A stretch of DNA of 57,960 nucleotides from Gammaproteobacteria bacterium UBA6724 (GTDB lineage: Bacteria > Pseudomonadota > Gammaproteobacteria > Pseudomonadales > Azotimanducaceae). The stretch's first letter is position 1, and each line of letters starts with the position of its first letter. The translations under genes were made by a program, and so were the position numbers. The notes beneath the pieces were generated by a model that did no database searches, had not been told where the DNA came from, and worked only from the letters and a program-made list of their open reading frames with translations. Below are positions 33,714-42,115 of this stretch, piece after piece. The stretch is from the NCBI GenBank assembly GCA_002454165.1, contig DKIG01000007.1, forward strand, positions 52,145 through 110,104, given 5' to 3'.

Positions 33714-34106
33714 ATGGACAATAGGCTGAAACCCATGACCAATTACAACAGGCTTAACGAGGAAGAAGAGCAGGTTATTCTCCACAAGGGTACAGAGGCA
33801 CCCTTCGTCGGCGAGTACACGGATCATTTTGAAACTGGTGGACATTATGTGTGCAAACAATGCAATGCGCTGCTTTATCGGTCCGAGCATAAGTTCCATT
33901 CTAACTGCGGCTGGCCAGCCTTTGACGATGAAATTGAAGGCGCAGTCCGACGGAAGCCTGATGCAGACGGCAATCGTACTGAAATCCTGTGCGTTAACTG
34001 CGATGGTCATCTTGGCCATGTGTTTGAAGGTGAAGGCAGTACCCCGAAAAACATCAGGCATTGTGTTAACTCCATTTCCATGAAGTTTGTGGCGTCCGAA
34101 ACTTAG
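33714..34106 (+). CDS. msrB: Peptide methionine (R)-S-oxide reductase
   Basis: MsrB repairs oxidised methionine (R form). Structural zinc is held by two CxxC pairs (CKQC, CVNC) and the catalytic Cys is in NIRHCVNSISM; GHLGHVFEGEG is the family signature. The resolving cysteine region is consistent with a thioredoxin-dependent enzyme. 130 residues; an alternative start seven codons in (33735, MTNYNRL) is equally plausible. Fifty bp separate it from rmuC on the same strand. Confidence 0.95.
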   Translation: MDNRLKPMTNYNRLNEEEEQVILHKGTEAPFVGEYTDHFETGGHYVCKQCNALLYRSEHKFHSNCGWPAFDDEIEGAVRRKPDADGNRTEILCVNCDGHLGHVFEGEGSTPKNIRHCVNSISMKFVASET

Positions 34107-34155
34107 TAGGGGTTCGTCTGCTGAGTGCTGTTGTGAAGTACTTTTATAAGGAGGC

Positions 34156-35571
34156 ATGATGTTCAGTGGAACTGTGTTAGTCGCGCTTGTTTTTGCGCTT
34201 TTGCTTGGCGCGCTGGTCGGATACTTGCTATCCACGCATCGTATGAAAGATGAATTGTCCCGGGAACGTCTTGCCGCTGCCACGGCGGGTTTAGAAAAAA
34301 CCGGTGCAGTGGAGCAACTCCAGACCTTGCAGCAAGAAAGGGCAACGTTTGAGGAAAACCTGACGAAGACGAAAGAACAACTACAATCATCCGAGCACGA
34401 TAATGTCAGAATGAAGGCAGCCTTGCAGGCAGAGGAGGAAAAACAAAAATCTGCCGAGGCACAGGCACAGAAACTTGAAGAAGACCGACGACGACTGAAA
34501 CAAGAATTTGAAAACCTGGCAAACAAAATATTTGAAGACAAAGGAAAGATTTTTTCAGAAAATTCAAAAAGTAGTCTTGAAAGTCTTCTAAAACCATTTG
34601 GCAATCAGATTACTGACTTCAGAAAGCGAGTTGATGAGATACATACCGAAGCCACCAAAACAAACTCGGCAATGGAAGTTGAGATCAAAAAGATCATGCA
34701 AGTCAACGCACAGCTAAGCGACGATGCGAACAATTTAACGACTGCCTTGAAGGGCGACAAGAAGACCACCGGTAACTGGGGCGAAGTTCAATTAGAGAAG
34801 GCACTGCAACTCTCAGGACTGGAGCCTGGTGTTCACTATGAGTCCCAGGCGCATTACAAGGATACCGAAGGCGGTCGACTCCATCCAGATTTTATACTGA
34901 ACCTGCCAGACGGCAAGCACATGGTTATTGATAGCAAGGTATCACTGGTGGACTATGATGCGGCGATTGCTGCGGAAACTGATGCCGAGCGAGGACTGGC
35001 TATAGCAGCCCACACCAAGGCGGTGCGAAATCACATTGATAACTTGCACACCAAGGATTACAGCAATCTCGTCGGGGTGCATAGTCCGAACTTTGTGCTG
35101 ATGTTCATGCCCATTGAACCGGCCTATATTGAAGCCATGAAACATAACCGTGACCTCTTCAATCATGGTTACGACAAGGGCGTTATCATGGTGTCACACA
35201 CCACGCTTATGCCAATTTTGCGGACGGTAGCCAATCTTTGGAAGAGCGAAAGAAGCAATGCAGAGGTGCGAGAACTTGGTGACAAGGCGGGTAATATATA
35301 TAATCAGGCGTGTCGAATAGCCGAAAATCTGGGAAACCTCGGGGGTTCTTTAGGCACGGTAATCACACACTACAACAAGACCGTGAAAAGCCTCTCCGGG
35401 AAGCAAGGGCTGGTTGGCAAGGTTGAACGTTTCCAGCAACTTTCATCCAAAACAACAAAGAATATGGAAGATGTTCAACCTCTACATTCAGACATAGAGA
35501 CCCATCGTCTGGAGGTTATTCCTGCACCTCGTAAAGAGGACGACACCCAAGAGCCAGAAAAGCTTCCCTGA
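34156..35571 (+). CDS. rmuC: DNA recombination protein RmuC
   Basis: RmuC is a predicted membrane-anchored nuclease-like protein that limits inversions between repeats. An N-terminal membrane helix (residues 1-25, LVALVFALLLGALVGYLL) precedes a long Glu/Lys coiled coil (about 35-150). The conserved PD-(D/E)XK-like core follows, with GNWGEVQLEKALQLSGL, HPDFILNLPDGKHMVIDSKVSL and FMPIEPAY. The 471-residue length is normal. A strong AAGGAGG precedes the ATGATG start. Confidence 0.94.
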   Translation: MMFSGTVLVALVFALLLGALVGYLLSTHRMKDELSRERLAAATAGLEKTGAVEQLQTLQQERATFEENLTKTKEQLQSSEHDNVRMKAALQAEEEKQKSAEAQAQKLEEDRRRLKQEFENLANKIFEDKGKIFSENSKSSLESLLKPFGNQITDFRKRVDEIHTEATKTNSAMEVEIKKIMQVNAQLSDDANNLTTALKGDKKTTGNWGEVQLEKALQLSGLEPGVHYESQAHYKDTEGGRLHPDFILNLPDGKHMVIDSKVSLVDYDAAIAAETDAERGLAIAAHTKAVRNHIDNLHTKDYSNLVGVHSPNFVLMFMPIEPAYIEAMKHNRDLFNHGYDKGVIMVSHTTLMPILRTVANLWKSERSNAEVRELGDKAGNIYNQACRIAENLGNLGGSLGTVITHYNKTVKSLSGKQGLVGKVERFQQLSSKTTKNMEDVQPLHSDIETHRLEVIPAPRKEDDTQEPEKLP

Positions 35572-35612
35572 GCTGGATGCATCAACGCGCCCGGAGTGGC
35601 GATGGTATCTTT

Positions 35613-36050
35613 CTACTCAAGATGAGTGATAGCGACATCACCCCAGTGTTGTTGGAGATACTCAGCAACAAGTCGGCGGTGGCAATGGTGAGGCTTGTGC
35701 TCGCTGCATAGCAGACAAGCATCCGTCAATATCTCCCTGGGGATCGTCTCTTCAATGTGTCGTTGTTGCATGAGTTCCAGAAACCGGTGCTCGTAAGTAT
35801 TCCAGTCGTCGCGATGTTTCTTATAATCGTCCAGCATTTCTTGTGTCGGGGCTAACTCGGGCGCATGGATGTATTCCATGCCACAGATTTCTTGTAGAAA
35901 GTAGGCAAGATCATTCTTTTTTGCGAAGCCTGCAAGCTGAGACACATTGTTGAGTCGTACATCCACGACTCGTCGCGCATTCAACTTACCAAGCAAGTCG
36001 AAAAATCTCTGAGCAGGTTTCTTGGTAAATCCGACGGTGAATAGCATCAT
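35613..36050 (-). CDS. DUF488 family protein (distal copy)
   Basis: A 145-residue cytosolic protein with the DUF488 pattern: a start of LFTVGFTKKPAQRFFDLL, a VVDVRLNN strand and the terminal LLCSEHKPHHCHRRLVAEYL containing the family C-x-E-x4-CHR motif. The biochemical role of DUF488 is not established. Its start overlaps the stop of the other DUF488 gene by 4 bases, so the two paralogues are translationally coupled and may form a heteromer. Confidence 0.85.
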   Translation of the reverse strand: MMLFTVGFTKKPAQRFFDLLGKLNARRVVDVRLNNVSQLAGFAKKNDLAYFLQEICGMEYIHAPELAPTQEMLDDYKKHRDDWNTYEHRFLELMQQRHIEETIPREILTDACLLCSEHKPHHCHRRLVAEYLQQHWGDVAITHLE

Positions 36051-36670
36051 AGTATCTCCCCCGCTATGTGCGCTCTTGGCCTCTCGTCCTTATAGGCGAC
36101 CCGTTTTTCCTGTTGTTCTATAGCTTCTGCGACCAGTTCCTCCCGCGACATAAAAAAATCCTCGCGCTTCTGATGTGTGCCATCCAGAAGTCGATCCATC
36201 GCGTCATGATGAGACTCCAGTCGCCCGTCAGAAAGGATGTGCTCTACAGCGATTCCCTGTGCATCCAATACACGTGCAACCAGAAGGGTACGGTGACACT
36301 CAAGGGGTTCTTTTTCTGCGCACATAAGTGCTATACGGTCATTTTCCATCCCCTGGATGATGCGTTTGATACCCTCACGAAACAGGTTTGTTTTCGCCAG
36401 TTGGGAATATTGGACCTGCCCGTCTTCATAGCACGAAGGATCTGTGGAGCGCGCGCCGAGTTCGCGTCCGAGAAACAGATATTTTATTTTATATTGCTCC
36501 AGTGCGCGCCCCAACACTTCCCGATTGAACTGTGGATTGAAACGGCTAAATGGACTTGAGCGCACATCCGCCACCTCAGTGACAGCCTGTTGACACAGCA
36601 GGGCTGCGAATGTCTTCATGGAGTGATTGGAATGTCCAATCGTTAGAACGGGATGCGATGCTTTGTTCAC
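36047..36670 (-). CDS. DUF488 family protein (proximal copy)
   Basis: About 207 residues if started at GTG 36670 (NKASHPVLTIGHSNHS). The frame is open further upstream but would then overlap the preceding gene. DUF488 marks are LTIGHSNHSMKTF, EVADVRSSPFSRFNPQFN and MCAEKEPLECHRTLLVARVL, plus a longer polar C-terminus than the other copy. The metal-site-like C-x-E-x4-CHR is shared by both. It is downstream of the YaaW-like gene by a few bases. Function unknown. Confidence 0.8.
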   Translation of the reverse strand: MNKASHPVLTIGHSNHSMKTFAALLCQQAVTEVADVRSSPFSRFNPQFNREVLGRALEQYKIKYLFLGRELGARSTDPSCYEDGQVQYSQLAKTNLFREGIKRIIQGMENDRIALMCAEKEPLECHRTLLVARVLDAQGIAVEHILSDGRLESHHDAMDRLLDGTHQKREDFFMSREELVAEAIEQQEKRVAYKDERPRAHIAGEIL

Positions 36671-36677
36671 ACTTGCA

Positions 36678-37439
36678 TCATTGCTGAGCACTGAGTTGGC
36701 GATGGCTATTTTTTGAAATGATGTAAATAATTGCCGGGGTGAGCTTTTTCCACTCTGGTCCAGTTGCTGACAAAATACCCCAGGTTCCAACGGCTAGCAA
36801 TCCTATAGGTCCAGTCACAAACGCGATGCTAGAAGTTAACCCAGTGTAAACGGCAAAAGGGAGTGTTATTCCAACTGCATGTGTTAGAAAGCCCAAAGCC
36901 GTGGTGGACGCAAGATAAGTAGAAAATCCACCTGCATTTGCTGCTCCTAAGATCGCCATGGTTGTCATGGGTCTTCTCAGATTTTTATCAGCGATGCCTG
37001 CTGCTTCCAATAACTCTGAAAAATCCACTCTCTCATAAAAATATGCTCGCCTCTGCGATGGCTTCATCTTGCCAAGCGCCTTAATGATAATTGCTAAAGA
37101 AATATTTTCTTCCAACACGACTACAGGCTCATCTTTTTCCAGCACTTTTAATATTTCGGCAAGATTGTTGATCAGAGCAGTATAGGATGGCGGTGGATAT
37201 CGTTCATCAATGGCAGGTATTTCTTTTTTCTCCTTATTCAAAAAGGAGCCAATTTTCGCCAATGTCTTGATTGCTCCAGTAGCTAATTTTTCTCTTATCT
37301 TGGAGTGATAGAGCCACTGAATTTCTGATTCAATATCGGCGACCGAGGGCTTTTCATTTTTGATTTCAAGAATTGCACCCAGATTGCTAAGATCATCCTG
37401 AGACCAGTCTTGCAAACAATTAGTGAGGGATCCGTCCAT
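36678..37439 (-). CDS. YaaW-like (UPF0174) protein with C-terminal membrane region
   Basis: A 253-residue protein. The N-terminal half is helical and charged. Residues 160-250 are Gly/Ala-rich and hydrophobic (AILGAANAGGFSTYLASTTA, then a GPIGLLAVGTWGIL segment) and resemble the C-terminal region of YaaW/UPF0174 proteins. That resemblance is from memory and moderate only. A clear AAGGAGA ribosome site lies 8 bases before the ATG. It is the third of five short minus-strand genes behind nfeD and the SPFH gene. Function unknown. Confidence 0.65.
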   Translation of the reverse strand: MDGSLTNCLQDWSQDDLSNLGAILEIKNEKPSVADIESEIQWLYHSKIREKLATGAIKTLAKIGSFLNKEKKEIPAIDERYPPPSYTALINNLAEILKVLEKDEPVVVLEENISLAIIIKALGKMKPSQRRAYFYERVDFSELLEAAGIADKNLRRPMTTMAILGAANAGGFSTYLASTTALGFLTHAVGITLPFAVYTGLTSSIAFVTGPIGLLAVGTWGILSATGPEWKKLTPAIIYIISKNSHRQLSAQQ

Positions 37440-37442
37440 TTG

Positions 37443-37808
37443 TTATTTCTCCTTAATGATCTTGTCAGCGCGATTACTGAGTTTCTTTTTGTTTCTAAGA
37501 AAGGCAAAACCATCATCCTTCTCATTGGGGAGTGTTTCATTTGAATCGGGCATCTTGTCCTTAGTGGTTGGTTTGTTTAATAAATTGAACAGGAAATATA
37601 CGATTATTCCTAAAATAATTAACGACCACTTCGCCCCATATAGCCACTTTTCCTTATCTGTAAGTTCCTGCCACTCGCTGATTCCTAAAAAGATCATCCA
37701 AATAACAAGTATGTAAGCGACGAGACAAGAAAATTTTTTCCAACGAGGTTTTAGCCATGCCCAAATAGCATATATAATGCCTATTTTGAGAAAATTGTTG
37801 ATAGGCAT
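37443..37808 (-). CDS. Two-span membrane protein of unknown function
   Basis: A 121-residue protein with two hydrophobic helices (about residues 24-42 and 60-80) separated by an EWQELTDKEKW loop, and a basic, polar C-terminal tail from residue 82. No domain is recognised. The ATG overlaps the stop of the upstream small gene (TAATG) and its stop is 3 bp before the next gene, so it belongs to a tightly coupled set. Base composition is more AT-rich than the window average. Confidence 0.7.
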   Translation of the reverse strand: MPINNFLKIGIIYAIWAWLKPRWKKFSCLVAYILVIWMIFLGISEWQELTDKEKWLYGAKWSLIILGIIVYFLFNLLNKPTTKDKMPDSNETLPNEKDDGFAFLRNKKKLSNRADKIIKEK

Positions 37809-38062
37809 TAGGTGATTCCCAACGTCAGTAGCACAACGACTAGCGACGCTTTCATGAGATTTCCTTTAACTTTTTCTTCCTCCTCATGGACTATTATTTC
37901 CAGTTCGTCTTCGTTGAAATCTTCTATTTTCTTGTGCATTAAAGCGATTCGTGCCTTAGCTTTACTAATCGCCCTTTCTCGCACCTTGGAGCGGTAATTG
38001 TTAATAATCCGTTCTTTATATGCTTGAGCCTTCAGAAGATTTTCTTTACCTGGAATTTTCAT
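37808..38062 (-). CDS. Small helical protein with C-terminal membrane segment
   Basis: An 84-residue protein: Lys/Arg-rich helices at residues 1-45, an acidic coiled-coil stretch (EDFNEDELEIIVHEEEE) and a short hydrophobic end (SLVVVLLTLGI). Start 38062 (MKIPGKENLLK) has GGAAGGTG just upstream; the frame is open for 15 more codons without a ribosome site. The layout suits a tail-anchored partner of the neighbouring membrane proteins. Function unknown. Confidence 0.65.
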   Translation of the reverse strand: MKIPGKENLLKAQAYKERIINNYRSKVRERAISKAKARIALMHKKIEDFNEDELEIIVHEEEEKVKGNLMKASLVVVLLTLGIT

Positions 38063-38127
38063 TTGCACCTTCCCCCAAAATCGGGACGATAACGCATTCC
38101 CCCACAAGCAACGGCTCTTCGCGGCGT

Positions 38128-38901
38128 TTAGGTGCTACTTTCATCCGATTTTCCGGATGACATGAACCGTAACCCTTCAAGCAGATCAATGGGTAGCGGG
38201 AAGACAATCACTGAGCTCTTGTCCCCAGCCACTTCCGTCAATGTTTGCATATATCGTAACTGTATTGCCTGAGGTTGCTTGGCGAGAACCGTTGCCGCTT
38301 CAAGCAATTTTTCGGACGCTTCAAGTTCGCCGGTTGCGTGGATTACCTTCGCGCGTCTCTCCCGTTCTGCTTCCGCTTGTCTGGCAATAGCACGAATCAT
38401 GGATTCATTAATATCAATGTGTTTTATTTCTACATTGATGACCTTAATCCCCCATGACCCCGTCTGCTCATCCAGCAACTCCTGAATCCCCGCGTTAAGT
38501 TTGTCCCGCTGTGCCAGCATCTCATCCAGTTCATGCTGACCTAAAATTGATCGGAGTGTAGTTTGTGCCAACTGGTTGGTTGCCTCGAAAAAATCTTCAA
38601 CCTGGATGATTGCCTTATCGGCGTAAAGCACCCGAAAGTAAATAACCGCACTTACCTTGACGGATACATTGTCCTTGGAAATAACATCCTGTGTTGGCAC
38701 ATCGTAAACGATTGTTCGCATATCAACTTTCACGATCTGTTGAATACCTGGAATCACTATAATCAGACCTGGTCCTTTAACTGACTGGAATCTGCCCAGA
38801 AAAAATATGACACCACGCTCGTATTCACGGAGAATCCGAAAGGTATATAAACCAATGCCGATCAGCACAGCAATTGGTAACCCAAAATTAATAATATCCA
38901 T
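38128..38901 (-). CDS. SPFH/stomatin-family membrane protein (slipin)
   Basis: A 257-residue band-7 protein. One N-terminal membrane helix (about residues 5-23) is followed by the SPFH domain (REYERGVIFFLGRFQSVKGP, FRVLYADKAIIQVEDFFEA, LAQTTLRSILGQHELDEML). An Ala/Glu-rich oligomerisation coiled coil (RQAEAERERRAKVIHATGE) follows. Stomatins scaffold membrane microdomains and are commonly paired with NfeD, as here: the nfeD-type gene is 58 bp upstream. An AGGAGG ribosome site precedes the ATG. Confidence 0.93.
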   Translation of the reverse strand: MDIINFGLPIAVLIGIGLYTFRILREYERGVIFFLGRFQSVKGPGLIIVIPGIQQIVKVDMRTIVYDVPTQDVISKDNVSVKVSAVIYFRVLYADKAIIQVEDFFEATNQLAQTTLRSILGQHELDEMLAQRDKLNAGIQELLDEQTGSWGIKVINVEIKHIDINESMIRAIARQAEAERERRAKVIHATGELEASEKLLEAATVLAKQPQAIQLRYMQTLTEVAGDKSSVIVFPLPIDLLEGLRFMSSGKSDESST

Positions 38902-38959
38902 ATCAACCTCCTATCTTTTTTTGAATAGTCTTTTCATACACGGCGCAAGCAGAAACCGT

Positions 38960-40321
38960 TTATATCTTTTTCACGGTCAACAAAAGAGCATCAATTGAGA
39001 CAACACTCACACTGTCACCAGGTTCTATATTATCTTCGGAAGTCGCTCGCCAGATTTCACTACCGATCCTGACTTGCCCTTCCTTCTTCAGGTCGGACAG
39101 TGCTTCACCGGATTGCCCAATAAGCGCAATTGTCCCGGTGCTGAGACGCTTTTTTCTGACTTTCAAGGCGAGGTTGATCGTGGCAATAATCAGCAGAGCA
39201 GAAATAATGCCAGTGATAATCAGGGTCGGCAAACCAAGTTGAAAGGCTTCAAATTCCGTATCAAATAACATAAGCCCTCCTATAGAAAAGGCTATAATAC
39301 CCCCTATCCCCAGTATGCCAAAACTTGGCACAAGTGCCTCAGCAATCATAAGTGAAAGCCCGAGTAGTAACAACGCCAGCCCAGCATAATTCAATGGTAG
39401 AAGTTGAATTGAATAGGCAGCCAGTAGCAGGCATATAACGCCAGTGATACCAGGGACCAACGAACCAGGATTGTAGAATTCAAGAATGATTCCGTACATA
39501 CCTATCATCCCGAGTATCAGAATCATACTGGGGTTGGTCAGTATCGACAGCACTTCTGTGCGCCAGTCCGGTGCGTGGATATGAGTATCCCTATCCACCA
39601 GTTCCAGTTTATAGCTACCTGAGTTTGTGGTCACCTCTTTCCCATCTAGTTGTTGGTAGAGGTCTGCTAAGTCATTGGCGATAATATCAATGACATTCAG
39701 CTCCATCGCAGTATTCGCATCAATGCTGACCGCTTCGCGAACGGCCTGCTCTGCCCATTCTGCATTGCGTCCTCTGAGTTCCGCGAGACCTATGATGTAG
39801 GCACTTGAATCGTTCACCATTTTCCGCTCCATCGCAGTGGACATCGGCTTGATGTCTTCGTCAGACTCCTCTTTGCTTGGCATTGACGGCAACGAAGGTG
39901 CGCCGATCTGGACCGGCGTAGCGGCACCGAGATTGGTTGCTGGTGCCATGGCAGCTATATGACTGGCGTAGGAAATGTAAGTACCAGCACTAGCGGCTCT
40001 TGCTCCCTTGGGGGCGACATAGGAAACGACCGGAATGTCGCTGGCGAGTATTGCTTTTATGATGTCCCGCATCGCGCCGTCAAGCCCGCCCGGTGTGTCC
40101 ATTCTCAACACTATCAGGCTTGCCTCGGCAGCCTCGGCATATTCAAATCCGCGGAGCAGGTAGTCACTGGTTGCAGGTCCAATGGCACCTTCTATGTCAA
40201 GTAGCCATATCTTTCCGGAAGCAACCGATTCGTCGGCCTGGATGTGAGTCGTTAATGACTCAGTGGCAAAAATACCTACAAGGAGAGCTAAGATGAACGG
40301 CCTAATGAACTTCTTCCACAT
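38960..40321 (-). CDS. NfeD1-type membrane-bound serine protease
   Basis: A 453-residue full-length NfeD protein, partner protease of stomatins. Signal peptide 1-29; a ClpP-class periplasmic protease domain (about 35-245) with the nucleophile in GARAASAGTYI and a likely general-base Lys in AMERKMVND. Several membrane helices follow (about 265-385), then a C-terminal OB-fold (GQSGEALSDLKKEGQVRIG onward). The dyad appears intact, so stomatin cleavage, known for archaeal homologues, is plausible. Confidence 0.92.
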   Translation of the reverse strand: MWKKFIRPFILALLVGIFATESLTTHIQADESVASGKIWLLDIEGAIGPATSDYLLRGFEYAEAAEASLIVLRMDTPGGLDGAMRDIIKAILASDIPVVSYVAPKGARAASAGTYISYASHIAAMAPATNLGAATPVQIGAPSLPSMPSKEESDEDIKPMSTAMERKMVNDSSAYIIGLAELRGRNAEWAEQAVREAVSIDANTAMELNVIDIIANDLADLYQQLDGKEVTTNSGSYKLELVDRDTHIHAPDWRTEVLSILTNPSMILILGMIGMYGIILEFYNPGSLVPGITGVICLLLAAYSIQLLPLNYAGLALLLLGLSLMIAEALVPSFGILGIGGIIAFSIGGLMLFDTEFEAFQLGLPTLIITGIISALLIIATINLALKVRKKRLSTGTIALIGQSGEALSDLKKEGQVRIGSEIWRATSEDNIEPGDSVSVVSIDALLLTVKKI

Positions 40322-40409
40322 AGATATTTCCTATGATTATTGCTTGCGTCTTCTTGTTGTAAAAAAGGAGTTGTAGAAAGAGTTGTAAATAATTTCATAC
40401 ATACTTTTG

Positions 40410-41969
40410 TCAAGTAATCGCGGGTTGGTCCACTGACACAAACCGCTCGCGTAGATTTCTTTTTAACACCTTGCCTGTTGCATTTCTCGGTAATATATCA
40501 ATGAATTCTGCGCTCTGGGGAATTTTGAATTTCGCAAGGTTCTTCAGACAGTGCGCTAGCACCGCCTCTTCGTCCAGTGTTGCACCAGACTTTAATACAA
40601 TAATTGCTTTGCCAGTTTCCCCCCAGCGATCATCGGGTACGCCAATGATCGCTGCCTCGGCAACTTCCGGTAATTGATATAGAACATTTTCAATCTCTGC
40701 CGGGTACACATTTTCACCCCCAGAGATGTACATATCCTTCCAGCGGTCAACGATAAAAATAAATCCGTCTTCATCAAAACGGGCAGCGTCTCCAGTCATT
40801 AGCCATCCGTCTACAAAAGATTTTTCCGTCGCTTCGGGATTGTTCCAATAGCCGGGTGTGATGTTCGGACCCCTTATCAGGAGTTCACCGACTTCTCCCT
40901 GTGGCAGGTCTTTGCCGTCATCGCCCACAATTTTGACTTCCGTATGCAGGAGTGCCTTACCTGCTGAGCCGATTTTTCGCATCACATCTTCTGCGGCAAG
41001 CGCGGTCCCGCCAGGACTGGTTTCCGTCATGCCCCAGCCCTGTATCAACGGGACGCCGTGATCAATCCATGCCCGGAGAATCGCCTCTGCACAAGGCGCA
41101 CCGCCGACACCGGCAGTTTGCAGGTGGCTGAGGTCCGTCTGCTTAAAGTCGGGATGTTGCATCATAAATTGGTAGGGAGCCGGCACCGCGAAGAAGTGCG
41201 TCACGCCCAACTCAGGGTCACCGATAATCTTCAAGGCTCTGCCCGGGTCAAATTCCCGCATTAAAAGAATCTCGCCACCCGCATGAAGAATTGGATTGGC
41301 ATAACAATTAAGCCCGCCAGTATGGAACAAAGGCAACACAACCAGTTGCACTGTGTCACTGCCGATAGCGGCGGGTATGCCGAGGTTGACGGCGTTGTAG
41401 AAGTTCATGCCAAAGGTAATCATGGCGCCCTTGGGATGACCGGTGGTGCCGGAGGTGTACATAATCATGGCGATGTCGTCGTGGGTGCAGACCGCTGGCT
41501 CGTAGTTGGTGGTAGCATTCTGCATGGCTTCGGCATAGGAGGGAGTTTGAGAAGCCTTTTCCGCATTGGCATCACAATTTTTCAGCCCTCTGTTGATGCC
41601 GCAGCGGGATACTAATTCTGTGGCTTCCTTGGCAAAGATTGAATCGTAAATCAATATTTCTGGTGTTGAATCATTGAGGATGTATTCAAGTTCATTGACC
41701 GTCAGCCGCCAGTTGAGTGGTAAGCAGATGGCACCTATCTTGGCGCAACCAAATTCTATTTCAAAAAATTGAGGACTGTTCTGCATGAGCATCGCCACTC
41801 TGTCCCCTCTTTTAACTTTGTTTACCTGCAAGTAGGACGCGAATCTTGCGGCTCGGTCATTGAGTTCCCCGTAGGTGGTTTCCGCGCCAGTGTCCAGGTC
41901 AACAATTGCTTTTTTGTTCGGTCTGATGCTGGCATGGTAGGCAGTCCAATCGTAATGTTTAACATCCAT
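40410..41969 (-). CDS. Acyl-CoA synthetase (AMP-forming)
   Basis: A 519-residue ANL-superfamily ligase that activates a fatty or aromatic acid to its CoA thioester through an acyl-AMP. Motifs: P-loop-like MYTSGTTGHPKGAM near residue 170, GWGMTETSPG, the TGD core in WLMTGDAARFDEDGF, and the terminal PRNATGKVLKRNLRERF with catalytic Lys. It resembles long-chain/FadD-type enzymes without fixing the substrate. It is divergent from the GMC oxidoreductase and probably part of a catabolic set. Confidence 0.93.
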   Translation of the reverse strand: MDVKHYDWTAYHASIRPNKKAIVDLDTGAETTYGELNDRAARFASYLQVNKVKRGDRVAMLMQNSPQFFEIEFGCAKIGAICLPLNWRLTVNELEYILNDSTPEILIYDSIFAKEATELVSRCGINRGLKNCDANAEKASQTPSYAEAMQNATTNYEPAVCTHDDIAMIMYTSGTTGHPKGAMITFGMNFYNAVNLGIPAAIGSDTVQLVVLPLFHTGGLNCYANPILHAGGEILLMREFDPGRALKIIGDPELGVTHFFAVPAPYQFMMQHPDFKQTDLSHLQTAGVGGAPCAEAILRAWIDHGVPLIQGWGMTETSPGGTALAAEDVMRKIGSAGKALLHTEVKIVGDDGKDLPQGEVGELLIRGPNITPGYWNNPEATEKSFVDGWLMTGDAARFDEDGFIFIVDRWKDMYISGGENVYPAEIENVLYQLPEVAEAAIIGVPDDRWGETGKAIIVLKSGATLDEEAVLAHCLKNLAKFKIPQSAEFIDILPRNATGKVLKRNLRERFVSVDQPAIT

Positions 41970-42115
41970 GGTTTGCTCTCGTTAATTGATCTTGTGTGGT
42001 GGTGTTTGTGCCAGGTGGCTAATATGGAACTATACTTGCGTCAAGGAGAATTGGGAAACCTATTATTTCCAGATTGGCATGAAGTCTGCTGATTTTCCAA
42101 GGAGATGTGTTTGTT

